Positions 9,753-18,892 are shown, counted from the first letter of the stretch. The stretch is 64,000 bases of DNA from Kytococcus sedentarius DSM 20547 (GCF_000023925.1 NC_013169.1:496001-560000), one strand, 5' to 3'. Translations and numbers: made by a program. The notes: generated by a model from the sequence alone, not told the origin.

Positions 9753-10493
9753 TCAGGAGAGCGCGGCGGCGATGCGGGCGAGCGTCACCGGCATGTCGGC
9801 GTGGGCCTGGCGCTCGCGCTGGTCGGCCTGCGCGACGGCGTCGACGCCCCACTTCTCGTCGAACCCGGCGCGGCCGGTCCGGGTGAAGTGCCAGGTCTGG
9901 GTGAGCAGGGTGCCGTCCTGGGCCGCAGGGGTCAGCGTGAACCCCCACTCGACGAAGCCCTGGTTGACCTGCCAGGCGAAGCGGCGGCCGGGGTCGGCGG
10001 TGACCACCGTGCTGGTGGTGGTCCACTGTCGCTCGGGGGTCTGGTTGTCGCCCTCGAAGGTGGCACCCACCCCCCGGTGGTCGGGGTCGGTCCAGCGGCA
10101 GGCACGACAGGTGGGGCTCCACTGGCCGGTGCGGGTCACGTCGCTGACCAGGGCGTAGGCCTCGTCGGGGGTGACCGGCACCCACACCGAGGCGCGGTGG
10201 AAGCGCTCCGGGTCCCCTGCCACTCCCCGGGCGGCGGCGATCTCGTCGATGCGCCGGGCCAGCCGGTGGTCGCGCTCGGTCACGGCTCCCGCATCGTGGC
10301 TGTGGGTGGCCACGACGACGCGGCCGGGGGCCAACGTCACCTCGGGGTGGTGGTCGGCCTCCTCGGCCGCGGCCGCGATCGCGGCGACGAACGCCGTGGC
10401 CGTGGCGTAGTCCCGGGGGACGAAGGCGGTGGTCAGGCGGCCCTCGAGCTCTCGCCACTCGGGGGTCAGGAGGGCTGGCAGGTCGGCGTCCAT
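9753..10493 (-). CDS. Pterin-4a-carbinolamine dehydratase-like / SRPBCC fusion
   Basis: The 246-residue protein joins two domains. Residues 1-100 resemble 4a-hydroxytetrahydrobiopterin dehydratase: a long helix (AFVAAIAAAAEEADHHPEV) carries the HHPE active-site motif, and an H appears in the following strand (VVVATHSHD). Residues 110-246 form a SRPBCC (polyketide cyclase/START-like) domain (RASVWVPVTPDEAYALVSDVTRTGQWSP, ending in a long helix). The ATG at 10493 gives a normal dehydratase N-terminus. The SRPBCC part contains a CRAC pair. Substrate is unknown. The Rieske gene starts 34 bases downstream. Confidence 0.8.
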   Translation of the reverse strand: MDADLPALLTPEWRELEGRLTTAFVPRDYATATAFVAAIAAAAEEADHHPEVTLAPGRVVVATHSHDAGAVTERDHRLARRIDEIAAARGVAGDPERFHRASVWVPVTPDEAYALVSDVTRTGQWSPTCRACRWTDPDHRGVGATFEGDNQTPERQWTTTSTVVTADPGRRFAWQVNQGFVEWGFTLTPAAQDGTLLTQTWHFTRTGRAGFDEKWGVDAVAQADQRERQAHADMPVTLARIAAALS

Positions 10494-10508
10494 CGGTCCA
10501 TTGTGCCG

Positions 10509-10532
10509 CCCCGGCCCCGGCCCCGGCCCCGG
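10509..10532. repeat. Hexanucleotide tandem repeat (CCCCGG)4
   Basis: Four perfect CCCCGG units lie just upstream of the dehydratase/SRPBCC start, in the 161-base gap before the ATP-grasp stop. Such a slippage-prone tract near a promoter could vary in length between isolates. Confidence 0.6.
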
Positions 10533-10539
10533 CACCTCG

Positions 10540-10635
10540 TGCACCAACCCGAACCCGAACGTCCAGGAGATCGCCCAGGTCGAGGCGAACGCCTCCTACG
10601 ACGCCGCCGGGGCGCAGGACGCCGTCACGCGCTGA
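10540..10635 (+). pseudogene. Short coding-like 3' fragment
   Basis: About 31 codons ending in TGA at 10633-10635 have strongly GC third positions and an amphipathic acidic sequence (NPNVQEIAQVEANASYDA). No start codon or domain precedes it in frame except through the hexanucleotide tract. It may be the 3' end of a deleted gene, or chance. Confidence 0.2.
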
Positions 10636-10654
10636 CGGGGCGCCGCGCCAGCGG

Positions 10655-11698
10655 TCACAGGGTGGCCAGCGCCGCGTTGCGCAGCTGGCGGCCGTAATGA
10701 CCCCGCATCGTCACCTTGTGCTCGAGGTTCTCGATGATGGCCGGCGCGAAGTCCGTCTCGTACAGCGCCTGGCATGAGCCGAGCCCGCCCGGGCTGAACA
10801 CGTTCACCTCCATGAGCTTGTCGCCCACGATGTCCAGGCCCACCAGGAACATGCCGTCGGCCACCAGCTTCGGCCGCACGGCCTCGGCGAGCTCGAGCAT
10901 TTCGTCGGTGACCTCCACCTTCTCGGCCTTGCCGCCGGCGGACATGTTCGAGCGGATGTCCTCGCCCTGGCTGCGACGGCGGAAGGCCGCGACGTGGCCG
11001 TCGACCGTCAGCGGCTGGCCGTTCATGAGGAACATGCGTACGTCGCCGTTCTTGGCCTCCTTGAGGAACTCCTGCACCACGACGTAGCCGTCGCGGGCGA
11101 TGGCCTCGATGATCTGGTTCAGGTTCGGCGACTCGTCGCTGTTCACGACGAACACGCCGGACCCGCCGGAGCCCTGCAACGGCTTGAGCACCGCCTTGCC
11201 GCCCAGCTCCTTGACGAACTCCTCGATGCGCTCCTCGTCGCGGGAGATGAGCGTTCGGGGGCGCACCGCCTCGGGGAAGTGCTGGAAGTAGGCCTTCGAG
11301 AGGGCCTTGCTCAGGCTGCTGGGGTCGTTGACCACCAGCACGCCGCTCTGGGCCATCAGCTCGCCGAAGGCGACGCCGGCGTTGTTCGCCCACGCGCTGC
11401 CGTCGCTCTCGTCGGCGGGGTCCGCGCGGAGCATCACCACGTCGAAGTCGCTGAGCGCGATCTGCTCCTCCTCGGCGGGCTTCTGCACGTCCGCGAGGTA
11501 GCGCTCCAGGGAGCGGTAGCTCTTGTCCTTGCCACACCGGGCGCGGGCCACGAGGGTGCCGTCGGGCTCGTACCCGAAGTCACCCATGCCCAGCACGTAG
11601 CTGTCGTGCCCCATCGAGGTGGAGGTCATGGCCAGACGGGTGGTTGTGTAGACGGGCTTCTCGGTCATCACGTCGTTGACGACGTAGGCGATCTTCAT
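10655..11698 (-). CDS. ATP-grasp ligase, glutathione-synthetase-like
   Basis: The 347-residue protein has the ATP-grasp order of prokaryotic glutathione synthetase/RimK-type ligases. It begins with a pre-ATP-grasp strand (MKIAYVVND), then KPLQGSGGSGVFVV (glycine loop), VVQEFLKEAKNGDVRMFLMNG (phosphate and metal region), and a terminal metal site (VGLDIVGDKLMEVNVFSPGG). The family joins a carboxylate to an amine via an acyl-phosphate. The ATG overlaps the stop of the upstream QEGLA gene by four bases (ATGA). Actinobacteria normally use mycothiol, so true glutathione synthesis is unlikely; with its two partners it probably builds another amide or peptide. The product is unknown. Confidence 0.8.
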   Translation of the reverse strand: MKIAYVVNDVMTEKPVYTTTRLAMTSTSMGHDSYVLGMGDFGYEPDGTLVARARCGKDKSYRSLERYLADVQKPAEEEQIALSDFDVVMLRADPADESDGSAWANNAGVAFGELMAQSGVLVVNDPSSLSKALSKAYFQHFPEAVRPRTLISRDEERIEEFVKELGGKAVLKPLQGSGGSGVFVVNSDESPNLNQIIEAIARDGYVVVQEFLKEAKNGDVRMFLMNGQPLTVDGHVAAFRRRSQGEDIRSNMSAGGKAEKVEVTDEMLELAEAVRPKLVADGMFLVGLDIVGDKLMEVNVFSPGGLGSCQALYETDFAPAIIENLEHKVTMRGHYGRQLRNAALATL

Positions 11699-12885
11699 GT
11701 GGGGTCCTTCGTGAGAGTGGTCAGGTCATCGGCTGCGGCGGCCTGGTCGAGGCGTTCGCGGGTTCCGGGGTCCAGGAGCCACCGCGAGGTGATGCGGCTG
11801 GGGCGCAGGTGGCCACGGTCGTCGAGGTCCTGCACCAGCGGCAGGTCGCGCAGGGCGAACTTCCCCAGGAAGAGCAGGTCCAGCCGTCCACCCTCTCGCA
11901 GGTGGGCCAGCAGGTCCACCAGGCCGCGCAGGTACATGGCGTCCTTGGTGTGCCCGCCGGAGCGATAGGCGCGCATCGTGGTGGTGAAGGCCGAACCCGG
12001 GGGCACGCCCACATCGAGCATCGCCTGGTAGGCCTCGCGGAAGGTGGCGCCGTTCAGCATGCGGTGCACGGTCAGCACGCGCAGCGCCAGCTGGCGCAGG
12101 CGGAAGCTGGTCAACCCGCCGACGGCGATCTCGGCGAGCACGGCCAGGCCCTCCTGGGTCTCGTCGTAGCCCGCCAGTCCGGAGCCGAGGGTCTTCATCT
12201 GCTGTCCGACGCCGTTCACCTGCGTCACCAGGTGCGTCCCCACCTCGTGCATGAGCAGGGCCTGCACGCGAGGGGCAGGGATGTTGGCATGGTTGCTGAT
12301 CAGCAGGGTGTCGCCCTCCACCAGCACGCCGGCCACGTCGGAGCGCACCTCGGCGTGGATGCTGACGTCCGGGTCGAGCTCGCGGTAGGCGTCGATCTCC
12401 TCCTGGGCCGCGACGAGGAAGCCCTTGGCGTCCACCATGTGCGAGTTCCGCGAGGGCACCTCCAGGCGCGCCACCAGGTCCTCCGCGGTGTCCCGCAGGC
12501 TGGGGCCCACCGCGCCGTAGAGCTCGGCGGACAGCTGCCGGAAGTCGTCGGTGCCGCGGGCCCGCAGCATGTCGATCTGCAGGGACAGCTCACGCCGCTT
12601 ACTCTGCAGCAGCTTGCCCACGGTGGGGTCCTCCACCTCACCGAGGGCCACTTGGGCGATCTGCGCGGACTGGATGGCCGGGTCGGTCTCCAGGTCGCGG
12701 TAGACGAAGGTCGGCTCCTCGTGGGTGCCGGAGATGAAGCGCTCCTTCTCCTCGTCGGAGTTCACCGGCGTGATGTCCAGCAGGAAGCGCATGGAGTCCG
12801 ACAGCATCGCAAGCGTGTGGTCGACCGCGAGGTCGGCGGGGGACAGTGCCTCCCGGCCCTCCGGTGCCGAGGGGGTGTCGCTCAC
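11695..12885 (-). CDS. QEGLA-motif DUF1704 metallopeptidase-like protein
   Basis: The 396-residue protein carries the family motif DETQEGLAVLAE and a zincin-type HEVGTH motif (MHEVGTHLVTQVNG) about 35 residues before it. Databases name the family flavohemoglobin expression-modulating QEGLA motif protein; its eukaryotic relatives (MATCAP) are tyrosine carboxypeptidases. HExxxH-type zinc binding with the downstream E is consistent with a peptidase. The GTG start at 12885 overlaps the upstream stop (GTGA), and its own stop overlaps the ATP-grasp ATG. The three genes are thus translationally coupled and likely make or trim one amide-linked product. Confidence 0.82.
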   Translation of the reverse strand: MSDTPSAPEGREALSPADLAVDHTLAMLSDSMRFLLDITPVNSDEEKERFISGTHEEPTFVYRDLETDPAIQSAQIAQVALGEVEDPTVGKLLQSKRRELSLQIDMLRARGTDDFRQLSAELYGAVGPSLRDTAEDLVARLEVPSRNSHMVDAKGFLVAAQEEIDAYRELDPDVSIHAEVRSDVAGVLVEGDTLLISNHANIPAPRVQALLMHEVGTHLVTQVNGVGQQMKTLGSGLAGYDETQEGLAVLAEIAVGGLTSFRLRQLALRVLTVHRMLNGATFREAYQAMLDVGVPPGSAFTTTMRAYRSGGHTKDAMYLRGLVDLLAHLREGGRLDLLFLGKFALRDLPLVQDLDDRGHLRPSRITSRWLLDPGTRERLDQAAAADDLTTLTKDPT

Positions 12886-13676
12886 CGGGGGCCCACCTCC
12901 CGCAGGGCCTCGAGCACCGGGGCGTGCGTGGCCGCCAGGGCCTCGCGCAGGGCGTCGAGGTGGGCCTCGTCGGGCACGCCGGTCCACTCGTCCATGAAGG
13001 TCTTCTTGAACTCCAGTGCGAGGCACACGCCCGTGTCCGGGTAGCGCTCGTGCACGAACCACGCCAGGGCCCGCCCTTCGAACTTCACGTTCTCCCGGAC
13101 GTCCAGCCGGTGCCCGGCGACCTCCTGGGCCTCCAGGGAGCGCGTGAACGCCTCGACCACGGGGCGCCAGTGCTCGTCCACCGTGCCGGTGCCCAGGTTC
13201 ACCTCCGGGTTGTCGGCCACGTCGGCGCCGGGGTCGTCCTCACCGTCGCGGCGGTGGTTGTAGGAGTGCACGTCGTAGACCACGAACGGCCCCCGCGCGG
13301 CGAGCTCGTCCAGGCGCTCGCCGAGCTCGGCGTAGAAGCGGTCGTACTGCGCGAGGCTGTTCTCCGTGGCCGTCGCGTCGAGCTCGCCGTCGGTCCAGAT
13401 GTCCAGACCCCAGGCGTCCTCGGGGCGGAGGTAGACCGCCTCCTCGCGGGGTCGGTTCAGGTCCACCTCGAAGCGCGAGTGGTGCACCACCACCTGAGCA
13501 GCCGCCCCGGAGCCGATGCGGTCGGTGAAGGGGTCCTCCTCGCGGAGCCGGGTGTCCTCGTCCAGGCGCATGGCGGCCGCGGTGTCCTCGCGCAGCCCAT
13601 GGCCGCCGTGGATGGAGGTGGCGACGAGCTGGCCGGACCAGTCACCCGAGAACTCGTGCGTGAGTGGTTGTGTCAT
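12882..13676 (-). CDS. N-formylglutamate amidohydrolase family protein
   Basis: The 264-residue protein matches the N-formylglutamate amidohydrolase (HutG-like) fold. SIHGGHGLRED gives the first metal-binding His, VDLNRPREEAVY is the family R-motif, and VYDVHSYNHRR gives a second His region; CLALEFKKTFMDEW supplies the conserved E. The start at 13676 has a GAGG-type Shine-Dalgarno. No histidine-utilisation genes are nearby. Instead it heads the coupled trio with the QEGLA and ATP-grasp genes, so the substrate is more likely an N-acyl or gamma-linked glutamate compound of that pathway. Confidence 0.82.
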   Translation of the reverse strand: MTQPLTHEFSGDWSGQLVATSIHGGHGLREDTAAAMRLDEDTRLREEDPFTDRIGSGAAAQVVVHHSRFEVDLNRPREEAVYLRPEDAWGLDIWTDGELDATATENSLAQYDRFYAELGERLDELAARGPFVVYDVHSYNHRRDGEDDPGADVADNPEVNLGTGTVDEHWRPVVEAFTRSLEAQEVAGHRLDVRENVKFEGRALAWFVHERYPDTGVCLALEFKKTFMDEWTGVPDEAHLDALREALAATHAPVLEALREVGPR

Positions 13677-13914
13677 GGCCTCGTGTCTACCCGAGCGGCC
13701 CACACCCGGGCCAGCCGAGCGCCACCGGACGTGGGGTGCATCACGTCCGGACGATGCGGGGGACGTGTCACCCGAGCGGGTTCCGCGGAGGGGCGGGCCC
13801 TATACTTCGCTCAGCGCCCCTGCTGTGGCGCACACAACTTCCCGTTTTGCTGTGGCTCCCGTGGTGGCACCGATGGCGGGGGAGGCCGCCGCCCGACGTC
13901 CTGGAGGAGCGCAC

Positions 13915-16851
13915 ATGCTGATCGCCGTCGCCCTCCACTTCCTTGCCGCGCTGGCTGCCCCGCTGCTGGCGCCTCGCCTCGGACGGTGGATCTTCCCCCT
14001 CCTCGCCGTGGTGCCGGCCGGGACGGCCGTGTGGGCCCTGGCGCAGTCGACCGCAGCGCGCAGCGTCGCCCCGCCGTCCGAACGCCTTGAGTGGGTCCCC
14101 AGCCTCAGCCTCGCCCTGGCCTTCCGGCTCGATCCCCTCGCGTGGTTGATGACGCTCGTGATCGGCGTGGTGGGGGCGCTGGTGCTCCTCTACTGCACCG
14201 GCTACTTCTCCGACGACGACGAGGGGCTGGGCCGGTTCGCTGCCTGCCTCACCGCGTTCGCCGGCGCCATGGTGGGTCTGGTCACCGCCGACGACGTGCT
14301 GCTCCTCTACATCTTCTGGGAGATCACCACCGTCCTGTCGTACCTGCTGATCGGGCACACCTCGCGCCTCAAGGCCAGCCGCGTGGCCGCCAGCCAGGCG
14401 CTGGTCGTCACCACCTTCGGCGGGTTGGCCATGTTGGTGGGCCTGGTGATGCTGGCCGAGCACGTCGGCAGCTACCGCCTCTCGGTCATCGTGGCCGAGC
14501 CGCCGGCCGCCACCACGACCGTCGCGGTGGCGGTGGGCCTGGTGCTCGTCGGTGCCATGAGCAAGTCGGCGCTGGTGCCCTTCCAGTTCTGGCTGCCGGG
14601 TGCCATGGCGGCTCCCACCCCCGTGAGTGCCTTCCTCCACGCCGCGGCCATGGTGAAGGCCGGCATCTACCTGATGGCCCGCATGGCCCCGGGCTTCTCC
14701 GACCTCGCGGTTTGGCGGTGGATGCTCGTGGTGGGTGGCGGGGCCACCATGCTGCTGGGCGCGTGGCGGGCCCTGCGGCAGACGGACCTCAAGCTCCTCC
14801 TGGCCCACGGCACCGTCAGCCAGCTGGGCTTCCTCGCCCTGCTGCTGGGCATCGGCAACGGCGACGCCGCCCTGGCCGGGGTGGCGCTGATCGTGGCCCA
14901 CGCCCTGTTCAAGTCCTCGCTCTTCCTCTCGGTCGGGGTCATCGACCACGCCACCGGCACCCGCGACGTCCGCCTGCTCTCGGGGCTTCGCCGCTCGATG
15001 CCGTGGACCTACTGGTCGTGCGTGCTCGCCCTGGCCTCCATGGCCGGACTGCCCCCGCTGTACGGCTTTGTCGCCAAGGAGGCCGCCATCGGCGCCCTCC
15101 AGCACGGCGGGCCCGCCCCGGGTGACGCGGTCTCCACCGCCGCCCTGGTCGTCGTGGTGCTGGGCTCGGCGCTGACCTTCGCCTACAGCGCCCGCTTCCT
15201 GCTCGTGGGGCTGGGCGACCACGCCCCGGGCATCCCGGGCAAGAAGGCCGCCACCGTCCCGACCCCGGTCACCCGACAGCCGGTCTGGGCGGTTGCCGTG
15301 CCGGCCGTGCTCGCTGCCGCCGGCCTGGTGCTCGCGCCACTGGCCACGCGCCTGGAGCCCTGGCTCGCGGCCGCAGGTGGTCCGTGGCCGAAGACCCCCG
15401 AGCCCGCGCACCTGCTGTTCGTCCCGCACCCGGGCATCCCCCTGCTGCTCACCGGGGTGGTCATCGTGCTGGGTGTCCTGCTGGTCGTCGCGCGCCGCCC
15501 CGTCGCCGTGGCCCAACGCTCGATGCCGGAGCTCGTCTCCTCCGAGCGGGGCTACCGCTGGGCCATGCGGATGCTGGAGCGCAGCGCCAACGAGACCACC
15601 GGTTTCATCCAGCGGGGCTCGCTCGAGCTCAACTTGGCCCTCATCTTCAGCATGGTGGTGCTCCTGCCCGGAGCGGCCCTCGTCACCGGGGTCACCTGGC
15701 CGGCCGAGGTCCGCGTCTTCGACAGCGCGGCCCAGCTGGCCGTGGCCCTCATCGTGGGTGGTGCCGCCATCGCCGCCGCCCGCTCCCGGCGTCGCCTGCG
15801 CGGCGTCTTCCTGGTCGGGGTCACCGGCTACGGCGTGGCCATGCTCTTCCTGCTGCACGGCGCGCCCGACCTCGCCCTCACGCAGGTGCTGGTGGAGACG
15901 GTGTCCATCGCCGTCTTCGTGCTGGTGCTGCGCCGGCTGCCCGTGAAGTTCCGCGACTTCTCCACCCGCCTCGACCGCCGGCTGCGCTGGGCGTTGGGCA
16001 TCGCGGTGGGGTTGGTCATGTTCCTGCTCGCCCTGACGGCGGCCGCCGTGCGGCAGGCCCCGCCGGCCTCGGGGATCCTCGCCGACCGGGCGAAGTCCTA
16101 CGGCGGCGGCGAGAACATCGTCAACGTGATCCTGGTGGACATCCGCGCCTGGGACACGATGGGGGAGCTCTCCGTGGTCCTCGTGGCCGCGACCGGCGTG
16201 GCCAGCCTGGTCTTCCTGCGCTCCGAGCGCGCGAGCACCAGCTGGGAACGCATCCGCAACGCCCGCGGCCGGCGACGCAGCCACGCGGCCGCCTCCTCGG
16301 ACGGGCGGCGCTGGATCCCCGATGCGGGGTCGCTGCCCTGGGGCGGTCGCTCGTTGATGCTGGAGGTCGCGACCCGCGTCATCTTCCACGCCATCATCGT
16401 CTGGTCGCTGTACCTCCTGCTGGCCGGGCACAACCACCCCGGCGGCGGGTTCGCTGCCGGCCTGGTCGCCGGTCTGGCACTGCTCCTGCGCTACCTGGCC
16501 GGGGGGCGCGCGGAGCTCGGGGCGGCGCTCCCGGTGGTGCCCGGCTGGCTGCTGGGGACCGGACTGTTCCTCTCGGCGGGCACCGGCCTGCTCTCGATGC
16601 TGGTGGGCGGCCACGTCCTGCAGACCTGGGTCTTCGACCTGCACCTGGGGCCGCTCGGGGACCTGCACCTGGTCACCTCCACCGCCTTCGACGTGGGCGT
16701 CTACCTGGTGGTCGTGGGGCTGCTGCTGGACATCTTCAGCTCCCTGGGTTCGGCGCTGGACCGCGACATCCACCACGAAGACCAGCCCGCCGACCGCTCG
16801 GCCCGCCTGCTGGACGCCGAGTACGCCGACCACGAGGAGGCCTCCCGATGA
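13915..16851 (+). CDS. mrpA: Mrp Na+/H+ antiporter subunit A, fused to subunit B domain
   Basis: The 978-residue protein has the NuoL/MrpA antiporter core in its first ~500 residues. The channel helix segment ILFWEITTVLSYLLIG-like (E in a membrane helix) and the lysine-bearing helices (AMSKSALVPFQFWLPGAMAAPTPVSAFLHA) are present. The MrpA-specific C-terminal part follows, and the last ~150 residues are an MrpB (MnhB) domain (HPGGGFAAGLVAG). No separate mrpB exists, so the fusion replaces it. The ATG at 13915 follows a GGAGGAG Shine-Dalgarno by six bases. Its stop overlaps mrpC (ATGA). The operon exports Na+ at the cost of the proton gradient and supports alkali and salt tolerance. Confidence 0.93.
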   Translation: MLIAVALHFLAALAAPLLAPRLGRWIFPLLAVVPAGTAVWALAQSTAARSVAPPSERLEWVPSLSLALAFRLDPLAWLMTLVIGVVGALVLLYCTGYFSDDDEGLGRFAACLTAFAGAMVGLVTADDVLLLYIFWEITTVLSYLLIGHTSRLKASRVAASQALVVTTFGGLAMLVGLVMLAEHVGSYRLSVIVAEPPAATTTVAVAVGLVLVGAMSKSALVPFQFWLPGAMAAPTPVSAFLHAAAMVKAGIYLMARMAPGFSDLAVWRWMLVVGGGATMLLGAWRALRQTDLKLLLAHGTVSQLGFLALLLGIGNGDAALAGVALIVAHALFKSSLFLSVGVIDHATGTRDVRLLSGLRRSMPWTYWSCVLALASMAGLPPLYGFVAKEAAIGALQHGGPAPGDAVSTAALVVVVLGSALTFAYSARFLLVGLGDHAPGIPGKKAATVPTPVTRQPVWAVAVPAVLAAAGLVLAPLATRLEPWLAAAGGPWPKTPEPAHLLFVPHPGIPLLLTGVVIVLGVLLVVARRPVAVAQRSMPELVSSERGYRWAMRMLERSANETTGFIQRGSLELNLALIFSMVVLLPGAALVTGVTWPAEVRVFDSAAQLAVALIVGGAAIAAARSRRRLRGVFLVGVTGYGVAMLFLLHGAPDLALTQVLVETVSIAVFVLVLRRLPVKFRDFSTRLDRRLRWALGIAVGLVMFLLALTAAAVRQAPPASGILADRAKSYGGGENIVNVILVDIRAWDTMGELSVVLVAATGVASLVFLRSERASTSWERIRNARGRRRSHAAASSDGRRWIPDAGSLPWGGRSLMLEVATRVIFHAIIVWSLYLLLAGHNHPGGGFAAGLVAGLALLLRYLAGGRAELGAALPVVPGWLLGTGLFLSAGTGLLSMLVGGHVLQTWVFDLHLGPLGDLHLVTSTAFDVGVYLVVVGLLLDIFSSLGSALDRDIHHEDQPADRSARLLDAEYADHEEASR

Positions 16852-17330
16852 TCCCGAGCCTCACCCTGTGCCTGCTTGTCGGCGTGCTGTCCGCCTGCGG
16901 TGTGTACCTGTTCCTCTCGCGCAGCCTGGTGCGGATTCTGTTCGGCATGCTGCTCATGGGCAACGCCATCAACCTGCTGTTCATGGTGTCCAGCGGTGAG
17001 CCGGGGCGCGCCCCCATCACGCGGCTCTACCAGGCCTCCGAGATGAGCGACCCGCTGCCGCAGGCGATGGTGCTCACCGCCATCGTCATCAGCCTGGCCA
17101 TGTCCGCGTTCGTGATGGCGCTGGCGCACCGGTCCTGGCAGCTGAGCCACACCGACCTCGTCCAGGCCGACACCGAGAGCGCCCGCATCTCGCGCCGCGC
17201 GGAGGCCAACACCTACACCGACGAGGTGTTCAGCGAGGCCTCCACCGACGACGGGGAGGGTGACGAGGACGACGACGCCGAGGACGACACCCGGACGCAC
17301 CGCGACCAGGAGCAGGGGGGAGTGGCATGA
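16848..17330 (+). CDS. mrpC: Mrp antiporter subunit C
   Basis: The 160-residue protein is NuoK-like with three membrane helices (LCLLVGVLSACGVYLFL; LLMGNAINLLFMVSSG; AMVLTAIVISLAMSAFVMAL). The conserved G-x-x-L-x-x-N pattern and the DPLPQAMVLTAIVI segment are diagnostic. A highly acidic tail (DDGEGDEDDDAEDD) extends about 45 residues beyond the usual end. The ATG overlaps the mrpA stop and the stop overlaps the mrpD ATG. Confidence 0.92.
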   Translation: MIPSLTLCLLVGVLSACGVYLFLSRSLVRILFGMLLMGNAINLLFMVSSGEPGRAPITRLYQASEMSDPLPQAMVLTAIVISLAMSAFVMALAHRSWQLSHTDLVQADTESARISRRAEANTYTDEVFSEASTDDGEGDEDDDAEDDTRTHRDQEQGGVA

Positions 17331-18892
17331 ACCTGACGCCCGACATGCTGGTGCCGCTGCCGGTGGTGGTCCCCCTCACCGCGGCCGGGATGACCCTGGT
17401 GGCCACCCGACGCACCCGCACCCAGCGCCTGATCACGGTCAGTGCCCTGACGCTGACCGTGGCCGTGAGCGCCGCGCTGGTCTACCTCAGCGACACCCGG
17501 GGCCCGCAGGTGGTGAACGTCGGCGGTTGGTCGCCGCTGGAGGGGATCGTCCTGATCGCCGACCGGTTGGCCTCCCTGATGCTGCTGGTCAGCGTGGTGG
17601 TCACCCTGGCGGTGGTGCTGTTCTCCATCGGGGAGGGCCGGTCCTCCTTCGACGAGGAGAGCGACGGTCAGGCGCCGCTGGCGATCTTCCACCCGACGCT
17701 GCTGGTGCTCTCGGCGGGGGTCTCCACGACCTTCCTCTCGGGCGACCTGTTCCACATGTACGTCGGCTTCGAGATGCTGCTGGCGGCCAGCTTCGTGCTG
17801 CTGACCCTGGGTGGTACGCGGGAGCGGGTGCGCGCCGGGGTGAACTACGTGGCGGTGAGCCTCGTCTCCTCCTTGGTCTTCCTGTCGGCCATCGCCTTGG
17901 TGTACGCGGCGGCGGGCACCGTGAACCTGGCCCACCTGGCCTACCGCCTGTCCTCGGTGGACGCCGACACCCGGCTGGCCCTGGAGCTGATGCTGTTGCT
18001 CGGCTTCGGCATCAAGGCCGCCGTCTTCCCGATGTCGGGATGGCTGCCGGACTCCTACCCGACGGCCCCCGCATCGGTCACGGCGGTGTTCGCCGGCCTG
18101 CTCACCAAGGTGGGTGTGTACGCCGTCATCCGCACCGAGGTGCTGCTCTTCCCGGACGACCGGGTGAGCCCGATGCTGCTGGTCGCCGCGGCGCTGACGA
18201 TGGTGGTGGGCATCCTGGGCGCGGTCGTGCAGGACGACATCAAGCGGATGTTGTCGTTCACCCTGGTCAGCCACATCGGCTTCATGATCTTCGGTATTGC
18301 CCTGGGCGGGGAGCTGGGTCTCTCGGCGGCCATCTTCTACATGGTCCACCACATCCTCATCCAGTCCTCGTTGTTCCTGGTCGCCGGCCTCATCGAGCGC
18401 CGCGGGGGCACCACCTCGACGATGCGCCTGGACCGGCTGGCCACCACCTCGCCGCTGGTGGCGATCCTCTTCTTCGTGCCGGCCATGAACCTCGGCGGCA
18501 TCCCGCCCTTCTCCGGGTTCGTGGCCAAGGTGGGACTGATCGAGGCCGGTGTGGCCGACGGGGGCTGGCTGGCCTACACCCTGGTGGCCGCCTCGGTGGT
18601 CACCTCGTTGCTCACCCTGTATGCGCTCTCGCGCACCTGGGCCCGGGCCTTCTGGCGCCCGCCGTTCAGCGAGGACGGGCGCCCCCTGCGGGACCTGCCG
18701 GACCCGGACCGTGACGTCTCGCAGGCCCTGGTGCCCGGTGTGGTCACCCCCACGATCCTGCTGATCGTCGTCGGGCTGGCCCTGTCGGTCGGTGCGGGCC
18801 CGCTGTTCGCCCTCACCGACCGGGCGGCGTACGACCTGCTGGAGACGGTCGTCTACACGCAGGCGATCTTCCCCGAGGGGGTGCCCCAGTGA
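17327..18892 (+). CDS. mrpD: Mrp antiporter subunit D
   Basis: The 521-residue protein is a NuoM/N-type antiporter subunit with about 14 helices. The key segments are FHMYVGFEMLLAASFVLLTLGG (glutamate helix), GIKAAVFPMSGWLPDSYPTAPASVTAVFAGLLTKVGVY (lysine helix and broken helix) and VVQDDIKRMLSFTLVSHIGFM. It is coupled by four-base overlaps on both sides. Together with MrpA it forms the ion-translocating pair of the complex. Confidence 0.92.
   Translation: MNLTPDMLVPLPVVVPLTAAGMTLVATRRTRTQRLITVSALTLTVAVSAALVYLSDTRGPQVVNVGGWSPLEGIVLIADRLASLMLLVSVVVTLAVVLFSIGEGRSSFDEESDGQAPLAIFHPTLLVLSAGVSTTFLSGDLFHMYVGFEMLLAASFVLLTLGGTRERVRAGVNYVAVSLVSSLVFLSAIALVYAAAGTVNLAHLAYRLSSVDADTRLALELMLLLGFGIKAAVFPMSGWLPDSYPTAPASVTAVFAGLLTKVGVYAVIRTEVLLFPDDRVSPMLLVAAALTMVVGILGAVVQDDIKRMLSFTLVSHIGFMIFGIALGGELGLSAAIFYMVHHILIQSSLFLVAGLIERRGGTTSTMRLDRLATTSPLVAILFFVPAMNLGGIPPFSGFVAKVGLIEAGVADGGWLAYTLVAASVVTSLLTLYALSRTWARAFWRPPFSEDGRPLRDLPDPDRDVSQALVPGVVTPTILLIVVGLALSVGAGPLFALTDRAAYDLLETVVYTQAIFPEGVPQ

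Noticed and set aside
13768-16833. A 1021-codon minus-strand frame opposite mrpA
   Set aside because: It is rich in His, Gln, Glu and Gly without recognisable fold. MrpA on the other strand is unmistakable.
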